Source of the DNA: Primorskyibacter sedentarius
GTDB taxonomy: Bacteria; Pseudomonadota; Alphaproteobacteria; Rhodobacterales; Rhodobacteraceae
Direction of reading: 5' to 3'
Assembly: GCF_004342065.1 (NCBI RefSeq)
Contig: NZ_SLZU01000010.1
Span: forward strand, 62,001 to 126,000
Length of the DNA stretch: 64,000 bases
Shown here: positions 17,261 through 26,896 of the stretch, piece after piece
How the letters are laid out: every line of letters starts with the position of its first letter
How positions within the stretch are numbered: the first letter of the stretch is position 1
Notes under the pieces: model-generated
Seen by the model: only the letters and a program-made list of their open reading frames with translations
What the model was told of the DNA's origin: nothing
Databases searched by the model: none
Translations under genes and position numbers: made by a program

Positions 17261-17884
17261 TCACACCCTGGGTGGACGGCTGCGATAGACCGGCAGGCGC
17301 CACCCGAACGCCAAGGATCCCGCCCGCAACGCAAGCGTCAGCCCCGCGCCCGAGGCCACGACCACCCATTCCGTGCCGATTGTCATATGCGCGATCACGG
17401 CCGCGATGGAGCCTGCAAAGGCCGCCGTGACGTATAGCTCGCCCGCCTTCAGAACCAGTGGCACCTCGTTGCAGACAACATCGCGCATCAACCCGCCCAG
17501 ACAGCCTGTGATCATGCCCATGAGCACCACAACCAGCGGCGATTGCTCCATCGACAGCGCCACACCGGTGCCCGCGGCAACCGCCACCGCAAGCGCGCAG
17601 GCATCCAGCCACAGCAGCGCCCGGTAGCGGCTTTCCAGAAGATGTGCGCCGAAGAACACCACAATGGCGGCGACAACGGCGAGTGCGATATAGGCGGGCG
17701 CGCCAATCCAGAAGACAGGGTCGCGATCCAGCAGCACATCCCGGATCGTGCCGCCCCCGACTGCGGTCAGGCAGGCCAGAAAGGCAAATCCCACGATATC
17801 AAGCTGCGCGCGGCTTGCGACCAATGCGCCGGTCAGGGCAAAAACCAGCACGGCAGCATAGTCCAGAAGGACAAGCAAGCTCAC
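17261..17884 (-). CDS. TRIC-type (UPF0126) cation channel family protein
   Basis: The 207-residue protein has about seven hydrophobic helices and two copies of a short repeat seen in UPF0126/TRIC proteins: [14 protein letters not shown] in the first half and [15 protein letters not shown] in the second. Prokaryotic members are trimeric potassium or cation channels, or glycine transporter-like. The start is the GTG at 17884, overlapping the rnhA stop (GTGA); an upstream frame extension to 17989 would run through rnhA and is rejected. It is the last gene of the minus-strand cluster with rnhA. Confidence 0.82.
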   Translation of the reverse strand: MSLLVLLDYAAVLVFALTGALVASRAQLDIVGFAFLACLTAVGGGTIRDVLLDRDPVFWIGAPAYIALAVVAAIVVFFGAHLLESRYRALLWLDACALAVAVAAGTGVALSMEQSPLVVVLMGMITGCLGGLMRDVVCNEVPLVLKAGELYVTAAFAGSIAAVIAHMTIGTEWVVVASGAGLTLALRAGSLAFGWRLPVYRSRPPRV

Positions 17885-18357
17885 GCGCCGGCCCTGGAAC
17901 TGCGTGACGGTTTGAAAGGGGCCATTCCGGCGCGGGCAAGCTCGTCGGCGCGCTCGTTTTCGGGGTGGCCTGCATGGCCCTTGACCCATTTCCAGGTCAC
18001 GTCATGCCGGGCCTGCGCCTCGTCCAGCCGCTGCCACAGCTCGACATTCTTCACGGGCTTCTTGGCAGCTGTCTTCCAGCCGTTGCGCTTCCAGCCGTGA
18101 ATCCAGGTGGTGACGCCGTTTTTGACGTAGGCGCTGTCGGTGACAATCGTGATCTGGCTTGGCCGCCCCAGCGCTTCCAGCGCGTTGATCGCGGCCAGAA
18201 GCTCCATCCGGTTGTTAGTGGTGTCGCTTTCGCCGCCTTGCAGCTCGCGCTCCTTGACGATCTTGTCGCCGTCCATCGCGCGCATCAGGACACCCCAGCC
18301 TCCCGGGCCGGGGTTTCCGCTGCACGCGCCATCGGTATATGCAAAAAGTTCAGCCAT
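17881..18357 (-). CDS. rnhA: Ribonuclease HI
   Basis: RNase HI degrades the RNA strand of RNA-DNA hybrids such as R-loops and primers. The 158-residue protein carries the DEDD active site at Asp9 ([15 protein letters not shown]), Glu52 (NNRMELLA), Asp74 (IVTDSAYV) and Asp138 (ERADELA), with the basic-protrusion region [18 protein letters not shown]. Its start overlaps the end of the methyltransferase gene by eight bases and its stop overlaps the TRIC-like gene, so it sits inside an operon. Confidence 0.95.
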   Translation of the reverse strand: MAELFAYTDGACSGNPGPGGWGVLMRAMDGDKIVKERELQGGESDTTNNRMELLAAINALEALGRPSQITIVTDSAYVKNGVTTWIHGWKRNGWKTAAKKPVKNVELWQRLDEAQARHDVTWKWVKGHAGHPENERADELARAGMAPFKPSRSSRAGA

Positions 18358-18943
18358 GAGCGGTCAGGGTGAACCAAGCCGCGACCGCGCCGTCAAGCCC
18401 TTTGTCCGCACCTGTGCGAAGATCGCTGACAGAAAAGCCCCTGCTGGCGAGCAGCGCGGTTATCTCCTCGACCGTGTAGTAGGTATAGAACCGGTCCAGA
18501 CTGTCTCGCGCCTCGCCCTGCCCTTCTTTCAGGCCAATATGCAGGATGCCACCGGGGCGCAGCGCACGCGTCAAACGATCCAACACGCCCGGCAGCTCTG
18601 CCCTTGGGATGTGCAGCAGGCTGAAATTGGCCCAGATCCCGTCATAAAGAGACGCAGCTTCGATATCATCGAACATGGCACGCCGGACATTCAGGCCGGG
18701 GATGCGGGATGCCTCATCCACCATGCCCTGCGAGCCGTCAATCGCGTCAACCTCAAAGCCCGCCTGCAGCATGTGGCGTGCCCAGGTGCCCGGCCCGCAG
18801 CCAAGGTCCAGAACGCGCCCACCCGCTGGCAGCCTCGCAAGGAAGGTCCGCAGTGACCCGGTCGGGGCCTCATCTTTCTCGATCAGCCGGGCGTAGTCGC
18901 CAGCCTTTTCGTCGTAAACCGCCAGTGTCTTGTCATCGGTCAC
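18350..18943 (-). CDS. Class I SAM-dependent methyltransferase
   Basis: The 197-residue protein shows a Rossmann methyltransferase core: [16 protein letters not shown] (motif I), [14 protein letters not shown] (motif II), [16 protein letters not shown] and [14 protein letters not shown]. The closest general group is the methyltransf_11/25 type; the substrate is unknown. GTG 18943 is chosen because GGAG stands seven bases upstream and the GTGA overlaps the DUF3429 stop; an ATG at 18967 would add eight residues. It overlaps rnhA at its 3' end by eight bases. Confidence 0.82.
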   Translation of the reverse strand: MTDDKTLAVYDEKAGDYARLIEKDEAPTGSLRTFLARLPAGGRVLDLGCGPGTWARHMLQAGFEVDAIDGSQGMVDEASRIPGLNVRRAMFDDIEAASLYDGIWANFSLLHIPRAELPGVLDRLTRALRPGGILHIGLKEGQGEARDSLDRFYTYYTVEEITALLASRGFSVSDLRTGADKGLDGAVAAWFTLTAHG

Positions 18944-19410
18944 AGGGAAACTCCGATCGCCAGACATGCGGTGACGACAGCCGTCAGAAGCAGGCGCAAC
19001 CGAAGCCACCACGGCGGGGCGAGCGAGACGCGCACAAAATACCAATCCAGTATGATCAGGGCGGGAAACAGCACCAATAACGTGCGAAGCGCGTCGGAAG
19101 GCTGCGACGTTCCAAAGATGTGGGGTGCCGCGCCAAAGAAGGCCGCAAGCGCCGGTATGACGGAAAGGATGTAGGGCAGCGCGCCGGATGCCTTTCCGGG
19201 CGCGGCGGCGAACCCCCAAAGGACACCCGACATGAAACAGAAGATGACCAGACCGTAGCTGGCGAGGATTTTCACCCCATCCCCCGGCACCAGCAGAGGG
19301 TAGCTGTCGGGGGCGACCTCGGGCGCCGGGCTGAGATGCAACCCCGCACCGAAAAGGAACGGGATCAGCCCGAGCAGACCAAGAACAAGTGCGGGCCTTG
19401 GGATTGTCAC
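18940..19410 (-). CDS. DUF3429-family membrane protein
   Basis: This 156-residue protein has about five hydrophobic segments (LVLGLLGLIPFLFGAG, KILASYGLVIFCFMSGVLWGF and others). It matches the DUF3429 layout, in which an initial P-A-L-x-L-G-x-x-G-x-x-P motif is followed by a conserved F-x-x-G-x-x-W-G. Function is unknown. GTG 19410 has GGGGGAG nine bases upstream and is preferred to a TTG at 19431 that lacks a good ribosome site. It lies between ispH and the methyltransferase in one minus-strand cluster. Confidence 0.72.
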   Translation of the reverse strand: MTIPRPALVLGLLGLIPFLFGAGLHLSPAPEVAPDSYPLLVPGDGVKILASYGLVIFCFMSGVLWGFAAAPGKASGALPYILSVIPALAAFFGAAPHIFGTSQPSDALRTLLVLFPALIILDWYFVRVSLAPPWWLRLRLLLTAVVTACLAIGVSL

Positions 19411-19437
19411 GGCTGGATGCTCCCCCTTCAACGCGGC

Positions 19438-20388
19438 TCAGGCCGTCTGGCGCAGCACGCGCGGAACCTTGAACTCTACGTTCTCCTGCGCGGTTTCCAC
19501 GATCTCGACCGTTGTTTCGTAACGGACGCGGAAGGCGTTCACCACCTCGTCAATCAGGACCTCGGGCGCGCTGGCCCCGGCCGTCACACCGACAGAGCCG
19601 ATGCCTTCAAGCGCGCGCCAGTCGATATCCGCAGCGCGCTGGACAAGCTGCGCATAGGTGCAACCGGCTTTGCGGGCAACTTCGACCAGACGTTTGGAGT
19701 TGGAGGAGTTGGGCGCGCCGACAACCAAAAGCGCGTCACAATCAGGCGCGATGTTCTTCACGGCCTCCTGCCGGTTCGTGGTGGCGTAGCAGATGTCTTC
19801 CTTGTGGGGCCCCACGATGGCCGGAAAGCGCGCCTTGAGCGCCGCGACGATCTCTGCCGTGTCATCCACGCTGAGCGTGGTCTGGGTAACAAATGCAAGG
19901 CTCGACGGGTCGCGCACATCCAGTGCCGCCACATCTTCCACGGTCTCGACCAGAAGAACCTCGCCCTCGGGCAGCTGCCCCATCGTCCCGATGGTTTCCG
20001 GGTGTCCGGCATGGCCGATCATCACCATCTGCAAACCGTTATCGGCATGGCGCTGCGCCTCGATATGCACCTTGGACACAAGCGGACAGGTCGCATCGAC
20101 ATAGATCATCTCGCGCCGCGCGGCCTCTGCCGGGATTGCCTTGGGCACCCCATGCGCAGAAAAGATCACCGGCCGGTCATCCGGACAGCGATCCAGCTCT
20201 TCAACGAAGACCGCCCCTTTTGCGCGCAACCCGTCGACCACGAACTTGTTATGCACGATTTCATGGCGGACATAGACAGGTGCCCCCCATTTCTCGAGAG
20301 CCATCTCGACGATCTTGATCGCGCGGTCCACGCCTGCGCAGAACCCGCGCGGCGCGGCAAGGTAGAGGGTAAGGGTCGGTTTGGTCAT
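19438..20388 (-). CDS. ispH: 4-hydroxy-3-methylbut-2-enyl diphosphate reductase
   Basis: IspH is the last enzyme of the MEP isoprenoid pathway, reducing HMBPP to IPP and DMAPP with a [4Fe-4S] cluster. The three cluster cysteines are visible: Cys17 ([11 protein letters not shown]), Cys101 (DATCPLV) and Cys200 ([11 protein letters not shown]). The substrate-binding motifs TQTTLS and [11 protein letters not shown] are also present. The second ATG (20388) is six bases after AGGAG and is used as the start, giving 316 residues; the first ATG abuts the AGGAG. The IPP made feeds ubiA-dependent quinone synthesis among other uses. Confidence 0.96.
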   Translation of the reverse strand: MTKPTLTLYLAAPRGFCAGVDRAIKIVEMALEKWGAPVYVRHEIVHNKFVVDGLRAKGAVFVEELDRCPDDRPVIFSAHGVPKAIPAEAARREMIYVDATCPLVSKVHIEAQRHADNGLQMVMIGHAGHPETIGTMGQLPEGEVLLVETVEDVAALDVRDPSSLAFVTQTTLSVDDTAEIVAALKARFPAIVGPHKEDICYATTNRQEAVKNIAPDCDALLVVGAPNSSNSKRLVEVARKAGCTYAQLVQRAADIDWRALEGIGSVGVTAGASAPEVLIDEVVNAFRVRYETTVEIVETAQENVEFKVPRVLRQTA

Positions 20389-20456
20389 CGGCATCTCCTG
20401 CTGCGGTCACAGGTAAGCCCCATGGCGCGCTGCGTCCAGTGTCGCTGCCGCCAGAA

Positions 20457-20486
20457 ATGAAAAACGGCGGCACACTGGCCGCCGTT
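20457..20486 (-). terminator. Rho-independent terminator of the NYN-domain gene
   Basis: Read on the minus strand, a perfect 9-bp stem (AACGGCGGC with GCCGCCGTT, 20463-20486) with a 6-base loop is followed by a T run (TTTTTCATTT). It lies about 45 bases after the NYN gene stop and upstream of ispH. Confidence 0.75.
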
Positions 20487-20531
20487 CCTGAACTTGCATC
20501 CCAATCGTTCGTCATGTGCGCATCGCGCAGA

Positions 20532-21107
20532 TCAGCTGTTGCTGGCAACCTCAAAGCCGCGCTCGGCTGATGTCGTGTCACGCGGCGGCCGCCCGATCAC
20601 TTCCTTCAGCTCGTCAAGCTCGATGAAATTGTCGGCCTGGCGACGAAGCTCGTCCGCGATCATCGGAGGCTGGCTGCGAATCGTCGAAACGACCGAAACG
20701 CGGACGCCCTGCCGCTGAAGGCTCTCGACCAACGGACGGAAATCGCCGTCGCCGGAGAAAAGCACAATATGATCGACGCGCGGCGCAAGCTCCATGGCAT
20801 CGACGGCAAGCTCGATATCCATGTTGCCCTTGACCTTTCGGCGGCCTTGGCTGTCTGTGTATTCTTTCGCCGGCTTCGTCACCATGGTGAACCCATTGTA
20901 GTGAAGCCAATCAACCAGGGGACGAATAGGGGAGTATTCGTCGTTCTCCAGCAGGGCAGTGTAGTAGAAAGCACGGAGCATCTTACCCCGGCGCACAAAC
21001 TCCTGCCGAAGAAGCTTGTAGTCGATGTCAAACCCAAGCGCCTTCGCTGCGGCGTATAGGTTTGATCCATCGATGAACAGCGCGAGCCGTTCGTCTTTGT
21101 AAAACAT
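20532..21107 (-). CDS. NYN-domain (LabA/DUF88-like) putative ribonuclease
   Basis: The 191-residue protein is a PIN-like NYN domain of the LabA/DUF88 group. Acidic metal-binding positions are seen in ALFIDGSNLYAAAK (Asp13), KGNMDIELAVDAM and IVLFSGDGDFRPLVE. Such proteins are probable metal-dependent RNases; the target RNA is unknown. ATG 21107 has GAAGGA at good spacing. The C-terminal 35 residues after IGRPPRD are low-complexity. It is divergent from folK with 98 bases between, and has its own terminator. Confidence 0.88.
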   Translation of the reverse strand: MFYKDERLALFIDGSNLYAAAKALGFDIDYKLLRQEFVRRGKMLRAFYYTALLENDEYSPIRPLVDWLHYNGFTMVTKPAKEYTDSQGRRKVKGNMDIELAVDAMELAPRVDHIVLFSGDGDFRPLVESLQRQGVRVSVVSTIRSQPPMIADELRRQADNFIELDELKEVIGRPPRDTTSAERGFEVASNS

Positions 21108-21205
21108 CAAATGTCCTTCCGATAAACTAGGGGCCTTACCAAGATGTATTTTGTGAGTGGTGATCCAGGTAAAACCGGATGAACAAGGATTAAGGATTTA
21201 TTCGA

Positions 21206-21817
21206 ATGCTTCAAGCCCGTAGACCTGACGTAAATGATAGCAAGATAGCAAAAATCAATCAAGAATTGCTGATTGCCGTAGGGTCAAATCTGGGATCACA
21301 ATATGGGGATGCAAAAAAAACGGTCGCCGCCGCCTTGCGCGCGATAGCGCTTTCGGGGCGCGAGATAAGAGCCGTAAGCCGATTTTACGCGACCCCCTGT
21401 TTCCCTGCCGGCGCCGGGCCGGACTACGTTAACGCCGCGCTGGTCTTGCGGTCGTCAGAGCACTCCATAAGCGGAGAATTGCACAACTTACACGCGATTG
21501 AGGCGGAATTTGGCCGATCTCGCGCCACTCGGTGGGGTATGCGCACGCTGGATTTGGATCTTGTGGCCGCAGGCAGTACTATTCGCCCGGACGTTGAAAC
21601 CTACGAGGCTTGGCGCCTTCTCGACGGGGATCGCCAGCGCCTTGAAGCGCCCGATCAGCTGATTCTCCCACATCCGCGCCTGCAGGATCGCGCCTTTGTC
21701 TTAATTCCTCTTCGTGACGTCGCGCCGGATTGGCGGCACCCCGTACTGGGACAATCCGTCGCAGAGCTTTGCGCCGAATTACCCGAATCCGCAGTAAACG
21801 AGATCGTCCCCATTTGA
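21206..21817 (+). CDS. folK: 2-amino-4-hydroxy-6-hydroxymethyldihydropteridine pyrophosphokinase
   Basis: HPPK transfers pyrophosphate to 6-hydroxymethyl-dihydropterin in folate synthesis. The 203-residue product shows IAVGSNLGSQYGD (near 23), the YVNAALVL segment, RWGMRTLDLDLV and LPHPRLQDRAFVLIPL, the standard family motifs. It carries about 20 extra N-terminal residues (MLQARRPDVNDSKIAKINQE), encoded in noticeably AT-richer sequence, and a longer C-terminus than the E. coli enzyme (about 160). A later start is possible but no better one is apparent. Folate would serve fmt and others. Confidence 0.92.
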   Translation: MLQARRPDVNDSKIAKINQELLIAVGSNLGSQYGDAKKTVAAALRAIALSGREIRAVSRFYATPCFPAGAGPDYVNAALVLRSSEHSISGELHNLHAIEAEFGRSRATRWGMRTLDLDLVAAGSTIRPDVETYEAWRLLDGDRQRLEAPDQLILPHPRLQDRAFVLIPLRDVAPDWRHPVLGQSVAELCAELPESAVNEIVPI

Positions 21818-21825
21818 ATCGCGTC

Positions 21826-21854
21826 TTGTCATTCCCGGCAGGCCCGATTACAAC
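21826..21854 (+). promoter_or_regulatory. Sigma-70-type promoter for rpoZ-relA/spoT
   Basis: TTGTCA (21826-21831) and TACAAC (21849-21854) are separated by exactly 17 bases, starting nine bases after the folK stop and 42 bases before the rpoZ start. The match is good for a housekeeping promoter in this GC-rich background. Confidence 0.6.
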
Positions 21855-21895
21855 CTCCCCTTCCCAGGGTGTTATGAAAAACCACGGAGATTTTA

Positions 21896-22249
21896 ATGGC
21901 ACGCGTGACCGTCGAAGATTGCGTAGACAAGGTACCGAACCGGTTCGAACTGGTAATGCTTGCGGCGCATCGTGCTCGTGAGATCTCTTCCGGTGCGTCG
22001 ATCACCGTGGATCGCGACAATGACAAGAACCCCGTTGTCGCCCTGCGCGAGATCGCGGACGAGACACAGTCCGCCGACGAGCTTCGTGAACGCCTGATCG
22101 AGTCGAACCAGACCCAGATCGAGGTGGACGAGCCCGAAGACGATGCAATGGCCCTTCTGATGGGTGCCGAGGCCGACAAACCGGCCGAGGACGACCTGTC
22201 CGAGGAAAAACTGCTGCGTGCTTTGATGGAAGCTCAAGGCCAGGGCTGA
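21896..22249 (+). CDS. rpoZ: RNA polymerase omega subunit
   Basis: Omega helps assemble and stabilise RNA polymerase and contributes to ppGpp binding. The 117-residue protein begins [20 protein letters not shown] and continues LAAHRARE, the diagnostic omega pattern, with an acidic C-terminal tail longer than in E. coli (91 aa), typical of alphaproteobacteria. CGGAG sits about eight bases before the ATG, and a candidate promoter lies 42 bases upstream. The (p)ppGpp synthetase gene follows, as in many bacteria. Confidence 0.96.
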   Translation: MARVTVEDCVDKVPNRFELVMLAAHRAREISSGASITVDRDNDKNPVVALREIADETQSADELRERLIESNQTQIEVDEPEDDAMALLMGAEADKPAEDDLSEEKLLRALMEAQGQG

Positions 22250-22277
22250 TCGCGCTCTAGCGACAAGGGAATCGGGC

Positions 22278-24419
22278 ATGATCGCGGCGGAAGACCTGAT
22301 CGCGCTGGTTCGCAATTACAACCCAAAGACCAATGAAAAGCTTATCCGGAAGGCCTATGATTACGGCCTTCGGATGCATGAAGGTCAGATGCGCCGTTCT
22401 GGCGAGCCCTATTTCACGCACCCCGTGGCTGTCGCCGCGATCCTGACAGAACAGCAGCTCGATGATGCCACGATCATCACGGCGCTGCTGCACGACACGA
22501 TCGAAGACACCAAATCCACCTATTCGGAAATCTCGCAGCAATTCGGTGACGAGGTCGCCATGCTGGTGGACGGCGTTACGAAGCTGACCAATCTTCAGCT
22601 TTCCTCGACCGAGACCCAGCAGGCCGAGAATTTCCGCAAGCTCTTCATGGCGATGTCCAAGGATCTGCGGGTGATTCTGGTCAAACTGGCCGACCGCCTG
22701 CACAATATGCGCACCATCAAGGCGATGCGCCCCGAGAAGCAGGTCCAGAAAGCCCGCGAGACAATGGACATCTATGCCCCGCTCGCGGGCCGGATGGGCA
22801 TGCAGTGGATGCGCGAAGAGCTTGAGGATCTGGCCTTCCGCGTGCTCAATCCCGAGGGCCGCGCCAGCATCATCCGGCGCTTCATCACCTTGCAGAAAGA
22901 AACCGGCGACGTTGTGCATCGCATCACCAGCGACATGCGCAAGGAGCTGGCGAAGGCGGGGATTGATGCAACGGTCTATGGCCGGGCGAAGAAACCCTAT
23001 TCGATCTGGCGCAAGATGCAGGAAAAAGAGATGGGCTTTTCCCGCCTGTCCGACATCTACGGTTTCCGCATCATCACCCGGTCAGAGGCGGATTGCTATG
23101 GCGCACTTGGTGCGATCCACCAGCGGTGGCGCGCGGTGCCCGGCCGGTTCAAGGACTATATCAGCCAACCCAAATCCAACGGCTACCGGTCGATCCATAC
23201 AACGGTGTCGGGGCGCGACGGCAAGCGGGTGGAGGTGCAGATCCGCACCCAGCAGATGCATGACGTGGCCGAAACCGGCGTTGCCGCGCATTGGTCCTAT
23301 CGCGACGGGGTGCGGTCCGAAAACCCCTTTGCCGTCGATCCTGCAAAGTGGATTTCGTCGCTTACCGAACAGTTCAACGCCGAGGAGGATCACGACGAAT
23401 TCCTCGAAGCCGTGAAGCTGGAGATGTATTCCGACCAGGTCTTCTGCTTTACCCCCAAGGGCGACGTGGTCAAACTGCCCCGCGGTGCCACGCCGCTGGA
23501 CTTTGCCTATGCGATCCACACCCGGATCGGGTCTGCCTGTGTGGGGGCCAAGGTAGACGGGCTGCGCGTGCCGATGTGGACGCGCCTGAAGAATGGCCAG
23601 TCGGTCGAGATCATCACGGCCGAGGGGCAGGTGCCACAGGCCACATGGCTGGAAATCGCGATCACCGGCAAGGCCAAGTCCGCGATTCGCCGCGCACTTC
23701 GTGAAGTGGACCGCGAAAGGTTCATCAAACTGGGTCGGGAGCTTGCACGTTCCGGGTTTGAACATGTCGGCAAGAAGGCCAGCGACAAGGCGCTTGACAC
23801 CGCAGCACGGACGCTTCGGCTGGAAGACAGGCAAACGCTGCTGGCCCGGCTGGGCAGTGCCGAGCTTTCGGTGCGCGCCGTGGTTCAGGCCGTTTATCCC
23901 GATCTTGCACCGGCAGAGGGTGAAAGCATCGAACCCAAACGCGCCGTCATCGGTCTTGCGCCCGGTCAGGGGTTCGAGCGCGCGCCCTGCTGCCAGCCGC
24001 TTCCCGGAGAGCGCATCGTCGGGCTGACCCAACGCGGCAAGGGTGTCGTGGTGCATGCCATCGATTGCCCGACGCTTGCCGCCTATGAGGACCAGCCCGA
24101 CCGTTGGCTGGACCTGCATTGGCATTCGGGAAATCACCCGGCGATCTACACCGTGACCCTGGATCTGACCATCGGCAACGATGCCGGCGTCCTGGGGCGT
24201 ATTTGCACATTGATTGGCGAGCAGAAGGCCAATATCTCCGACATGGAATTTGTCGATCGCAAACCGGATTTTTACCGACTTCTGGTTGGTGTGGAACTAC
24301 GGGACGCCGAACATCTGCATTCCGTGGTCTCTGCCTTGGCTGCCGAAAGCGATGTTGCGGCGATCTCGCGGCGCCGGGAACCGGCCCTCGGCAATGTGCC
24401 GGACAACGTGGCGGAGTAA
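22278..24419 (+). CDS. Bifunctional (p)ppGpp synthetase/hydrolase (Rel/SpoT)
   Basis: The 713-residue RSH enzyme makes and degrades the stringent-response alarmone. In order: HD hydrolase domain with His48, then HDTIED (72-77) intact, so hydrolysis should work; synthetase domain (about 230-345) with YGFRIITRSEADCYGALG and KPKSNGYRSIHTTV-like sequence; TGS domain (about 390-450, VFCFTPKGDVVKLPRGATPLDFAY); and a C-terminal ACT domain (about 640-710). Alphaproteobacteria usually have this single RSH. It is in the rpoZ operon and 15 bases ahead of the DUF2062 gene. Some databases name it rsh or relA. Confidence 0.96.
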   Translation: MIAAEDLIALVRNYNPKTNEKLIRKAYDYGLRMHEGQMRRSGEPYFTHPVAVAAILTEQQLDDATIITALLHDTIEDTKSTYSEISQQFGDEVAMLVDGVTKLTNLQLSSTETQQAENFRKLFMAMSKDLRVILVKLADRLHNMRTIKAMRPEKQVQKARETMDIYAPLAGRMGMQWMREELEDLAFRVLNPEGRASIIRRFITLQKETGDVVHRITSDMRKELAKAGIDATVYGRAKKPYSIWRKMQEKEMGFSRLSDIYGFRIITRSEADCYGALGAIHQRWRAVPGRFKDYISQPKSNGYRSIHTTVSGRDGKRVEVQIRTQQMHDVAETGVAAHWSYRDGVRSENPFAVDPAKWISSLTEQFNAEEDHDEFLEAVKLEMYSDQVFCFTPKGDVVKLPRGATPLDFAYAIHTRIGSACVGAKVDGLRVPMWTRLKNGQSVEIITAEGQVPQATWLEIAITGKAKSAIRRALREVDRERFIKLGRELARSGFEHVGKKASDKALDTAARTLRLEDRQTLLARLGSAELSVRAVVQAVYPDLAPAEGESIEPKRAVIGLAPGQGFERAPCCQPLPGERIVGLTQRGKGVVVHAIDCPTLAAYEDQPDRWLDLHWHSGNHPAIYTVTLDLTIGNDAGVLGRICTLIGEQKANISDMEFVDRKPDFYRLLVGVELRDAEHLHSVVSALAAESDVAAISRRREPALGNVPDNVAE

Positions 24420-24434
24420 ACGAAAGGACAAGCC

Positions 24435-25097
24435 TTGGTCTTCAAGCGGCGCGACAGACGGCCGATTTGGAAGATCGTGCTCGAGGGCCTCTGGCCGCGA
24501 GGCGGCTGGGGACGTGCCGCGCAATATGTCAAGCACCGGCTGCGCCGCCTGCCCGATTCGCCTGAAAAGATCGCCCGCGGGATCTTTGCCGGGGTCTTCA
24601 CGACCTTCACGCCGTTCTATGGCATGCATTTCGTCGTTGCGGCACTGGTGGCACTGGCAGTGCGCGGCAATATCCTTGCGGCCCTGCTTGGGACCTTCTT
24701 TGGCAATCCGCTGACATATCTTCCGATTGCGGTCATTTCCCTCAAGACCGGGAACTTCCTCTTGGGCAATCGGCGGCACCCAGCAGGGGATGACCCCGAA
24801 TGGCTGGGACGCAAGTTTCTTGATGCCGCCGCCGACCTGAAGGACAACCTTGTCGCTTTCTTCGGTGACAAGCCCGCCGACTGGCACAACCTGCACCGCT
24901 TTCACGACGACATTTTCTTTCCCTATCTTGTGGGAGGGATCCTGCCGGGCATTTGCGCCGGGCTAGTCGCCTATTACCTGTCCGTCCCTGTCATCCGGGC
25001 CTACCAGAAGCGGCGCACCAGCAAACTGCGCGCGAAGCTGGAAAGCCTGCGAAAAAAAGCGGCCGCTACGGCTGACGAAGCCACAAAAGGCGAATAA
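24435..25097 (+). CDS. DUF2062-domain membrane protein
   Basis: The 220-residue protein starts at TTG 24435, with AAAGGA seven bases upstream. A basic N-terminus ([10 protein letters not shown]) leads into the DUF2062 domain: [24 protein letters not shown], then hydrophobic helices [31 protein letters not shown] and, near the end, [19 protein letters not shown]. The C-terminus is a charged coiled-coil-like tail ([19 protein letters not shown]). The biochemical role is unknown. It follows relA/spoT by 15 bases and precedes pdxJ, a conserved order. Confidence 0.85.
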   Translation: MVFKRRDRRPIWKIVLEGLWPRGGWGRAAQYVKHRLRRLPDSPEKIARGIFAGVFTTFTPFYGMHFVVAALVALAVRGNILAALLGTFFGNPLTYLPIAVISLKTGNFLLGNRRHPAGDDPEWLGRKFLDAAADLKDNLVAFFGDKPADWHNLHRFHDDIFFPYLVGGILPGICAGLVAYYLSVPVIRAYQKRRTSKLRAKLESLRKKAAATADEATKGE

Positions 25098-25131
25098 GGT
25101 CCGCCCACAGGCACCTGACAGGAGATCCCCC

Positions 25132-25881
25132 ATGCCCGATGCAGGCAAACTTCGCCTCGGCGTGAACATTGATCATGTGGCAACCGTACGGAATGCGCGG
25201 GGCGGGGCCTATCCCGACCCGTTGCGCGCGGCAAAGCTGGCCGAGGAAGCGGGGGCCGACGGCATCACCGCGCATCTGCGCGAGGACCGCCGCCATATTT
25301 CGGATGCCGATATCGACGGGTTGATGGATGTGCTGACAGTGCCCCTCAACTTCGAAATGGCGGCCACCGACGAGATGCAGCGCATCGCCCTGCGCCACCG
25401 CCCTCACGCCGTTTGCATCGTGCCCGAAAAGCGCGAGGAAAAGACCACCGAAGGCGGGCTTGAAGTCGCGCGTGAGGAAAACCGGCTGGCGCATTTCATC
25501 GCCCCTTTGCGCGAGGCCGGGTGTCGCGTGTCCATCTTCATCGCCGCCGATATGCGCCAGATCGAGGCTGCGCACCGGATCGGCGCGCAGGTGATTGAAC
25601 TGCATACCGGCGCCTATTGCGATGCCCATGCCGAAGGGCGCTTTGACGACCGCGATGCAGAGCTGGAGCGCATGCGCGAGATGTCCGCCCTCGCCCATTC
25701 ACTGGGACTGGAAGTGCATGCCGGCCACGGCCTGACCTACGAGACCGTCAAACCCGTCGCCGCCTTCCCCGAAGTGATGGAGCTGAACATCGGTCACTTC
25801 CTGATCGGCGAAGCGATCTTTCGCGGGCTGACCCCCGCAATTGCCGAAATGCGACGCCTGATGGACGAGGCACGGGCATAG
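25132..25881 (+). CDS. pdxJ: Pyridoxine 5'-phosphate synthase
   Basis: PdxJ condenses 3-amino-2-oxopropyl phosphate with 1-deoxyxylulose 5-phosphate to form pyridoxine 5'-phosphate. The 249-residue TIM-barrel protein shows [16 protein letters not shown] at the start, [24 protein letters not shown] and [10 protein letters not shown], all signature segments with catalytic His and Glu. AGGAG lies just upstream of the ATG. PLP made from this pathway serves enzymes such as the PatB-like protein in this window. The next gene is a small membrane protein, then acpS. Confidence 0.96.
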   Translation: MPDAGKLRLGVNIDHVATVRNARGGAYPDPLRAAKLAEEAGADGITAHLREDRRHISDADIDGLMDVLTVPLNFEMAATDEMQRIALRHRPHAVCIVPEKREEKTTEGGLEVAREENRLAHFIAPLREAGCRVSIFIAADMRQIEAAHRIGAQVIELHTGAYCDAHAEGRFDDRDAELERMREMSALAHSLGLEVHAGHGLTYETVKPVAAFPEVMELNIGHFLIGEAIFRGLTPAIAEMRRLMDEARA

Positions 25882-25953
25882 CGATGGCAGTTGATGGGCG
25901 ACGCTACAGGCTCAAGGTCCTTTTGGCGAAGGTCAACTCCGCAGGGGCGCACG

Positions 25954-26376
25954 ATGGTTAATCTGATCCGTTGGAGCAAGTGCTACCTCGCCCTCAATGG
26001 GGCCGTCATCGTCGCGCTTCTGGCCGCGCAGCATAGCCCATACCTCATCGAAGCCAGCTCTCTTTTGGAATCCGGTTCAATCACTTTCTACATTTTCATG
26101 CTGCCAACCATCTTAGAGGGTATGCATTTGCGCGAACGCCGCCATTGGCCCCTGTGGCAGCAAAGCCTTAGGATCGTAGGTGCGTGCGCTACCATTACGG
26201 TGCTATTGTCTTTTGTTTTTGGCGGTGGGCCGCTCACGCGCCTTGGGTCCCCAAATCTGATTGTCCAAATCGGGGCATGGCTCGCCCTGGCAGCCGGGGC
26301 GGTTTTCGCCGCTCGTTTTGGGCTATGGCTTGGCGTTCTGCTACAGCGGTTCCGGCGAAAGGAGCAGGCAGAATGA
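25954..26376 (+). CDS. Unidentified four-helix membrane protein
   Basis: No family is recognised for this 140-residue protein. It has four hydrophobic segments ([42 protein letters not shown] and [17 protein letters not shown]) and ends in basic [13 protein letters not shown] 25954 has AGGGG six bases upstream; the frame is open to 25891, but no good ribosome site lies there. Its stop overlaps the acpS start (ATGA), so the pair are coupled. Base use is slightly less GC-biased than neighbours, suggesting a lineage-specific insertion into the pdxJ-acpS operon. Confidence 0.7.
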   Translation: MVNLIRWSKCYLALNGAVIVALLAAQHSPYLIEASSLLESGSITFYIFMLPTILEGMHLRERRHWPLWQQSLRIVGACATITVLLSFVFGGGPLTRLGSPNLIVQIGAWLALAAGAVFAARFGLWLGVLLQRFRRKEQAE

Positions 26377-26798
26377 TCCTCGGCATCGGCACAGACCTTG
26401 CGAATATAGAGCGGATTCAGGGCACGCTGGACAGGTTCGGTGACCGGTTTCGCAACCGGGTCTTCACCGAAATCGAGCAGCACAAGGCCGAGCGGCGCGC
26501 GGATACCGCGGGCACCTATGCCAAGCGGTGGGCGGCGAAAGAGGCCTGCTCAAAGGCGCTTGGCACCGGGCTGCGCATGGGCATCTCATGGAAGGACATG
26601 GCGGTCAGCAATCTGCGCACCGGGCAGCCTGTCATGCAGGTCACCGGCTGGGCGGCAGAGAGGCTGGCGCAGATGACCCCTCCGGGCCACGAAGCGATCA
26701 TCCATGTCACCCTGACCGACGACCACCCCTGGGCGCAGGCCTTCGTGGTGATCGAGGCACGACCACAGCCCCCGAAGACCGATAACCCAATCCCCTGA
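26373..26798 (+). CDS. acpS: Holo-[acyl-carrier-protein] synthase
   Basis: AcpS transfers 4'-phosphopantetheine from CoA to acyl carrier protein. The 141-residue product has [15 protein letters not shown] (metal-binding Asp8) and the second motif [18 protein letters not shown] (with the catalytic-region Glu). AAAGGAG lies about nine bases upstream of ATG 26373, and the ATG overlaps the stop of the preceding gene. The C-terminal 10 residues ([12 protein letters not shown]) are an extra Pro-rich tail. Next is a probable promoter, then lepB. Confidence 0.95.
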   Translation: MILGIGTDLANIERIQGTLDRFGDRFRNRVFTEIEQHKAERRADTAGTYAKRWAAKEACSKALGTGLRMGISWKDMAVSNLRTGQPVMQVTGWAAERLAQMTPPGHEAIIHVTLTDDHPWAQAFVVIEARPQPPKTDNPIP

Positions 26799-26837
26799 TA
26801 CCTACCCGCAGGGGGCCCAGCCAGGCGGGCTGTATGC

Positions 26838-26867
26838 TTGACACCCCTGCCCCGCCGCCTCATGTAG
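26838..26867 (+). promoter_or_regulatory. Possible promoter for lepB-rnc-era
   Basis: A consensus -35 TTGACA (26838-26843) lies in the 98-base gap before lepB. The -10 is weak: CATGTA at 17 bases or ATGTAG at 18 bases spacing. It could drive the lepB-rnc cluster separately from acpS. Confidence 0.35.
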
Positions 26868-26896
26868 CGCCAGACCCACCAAGATCGGAGATCATC

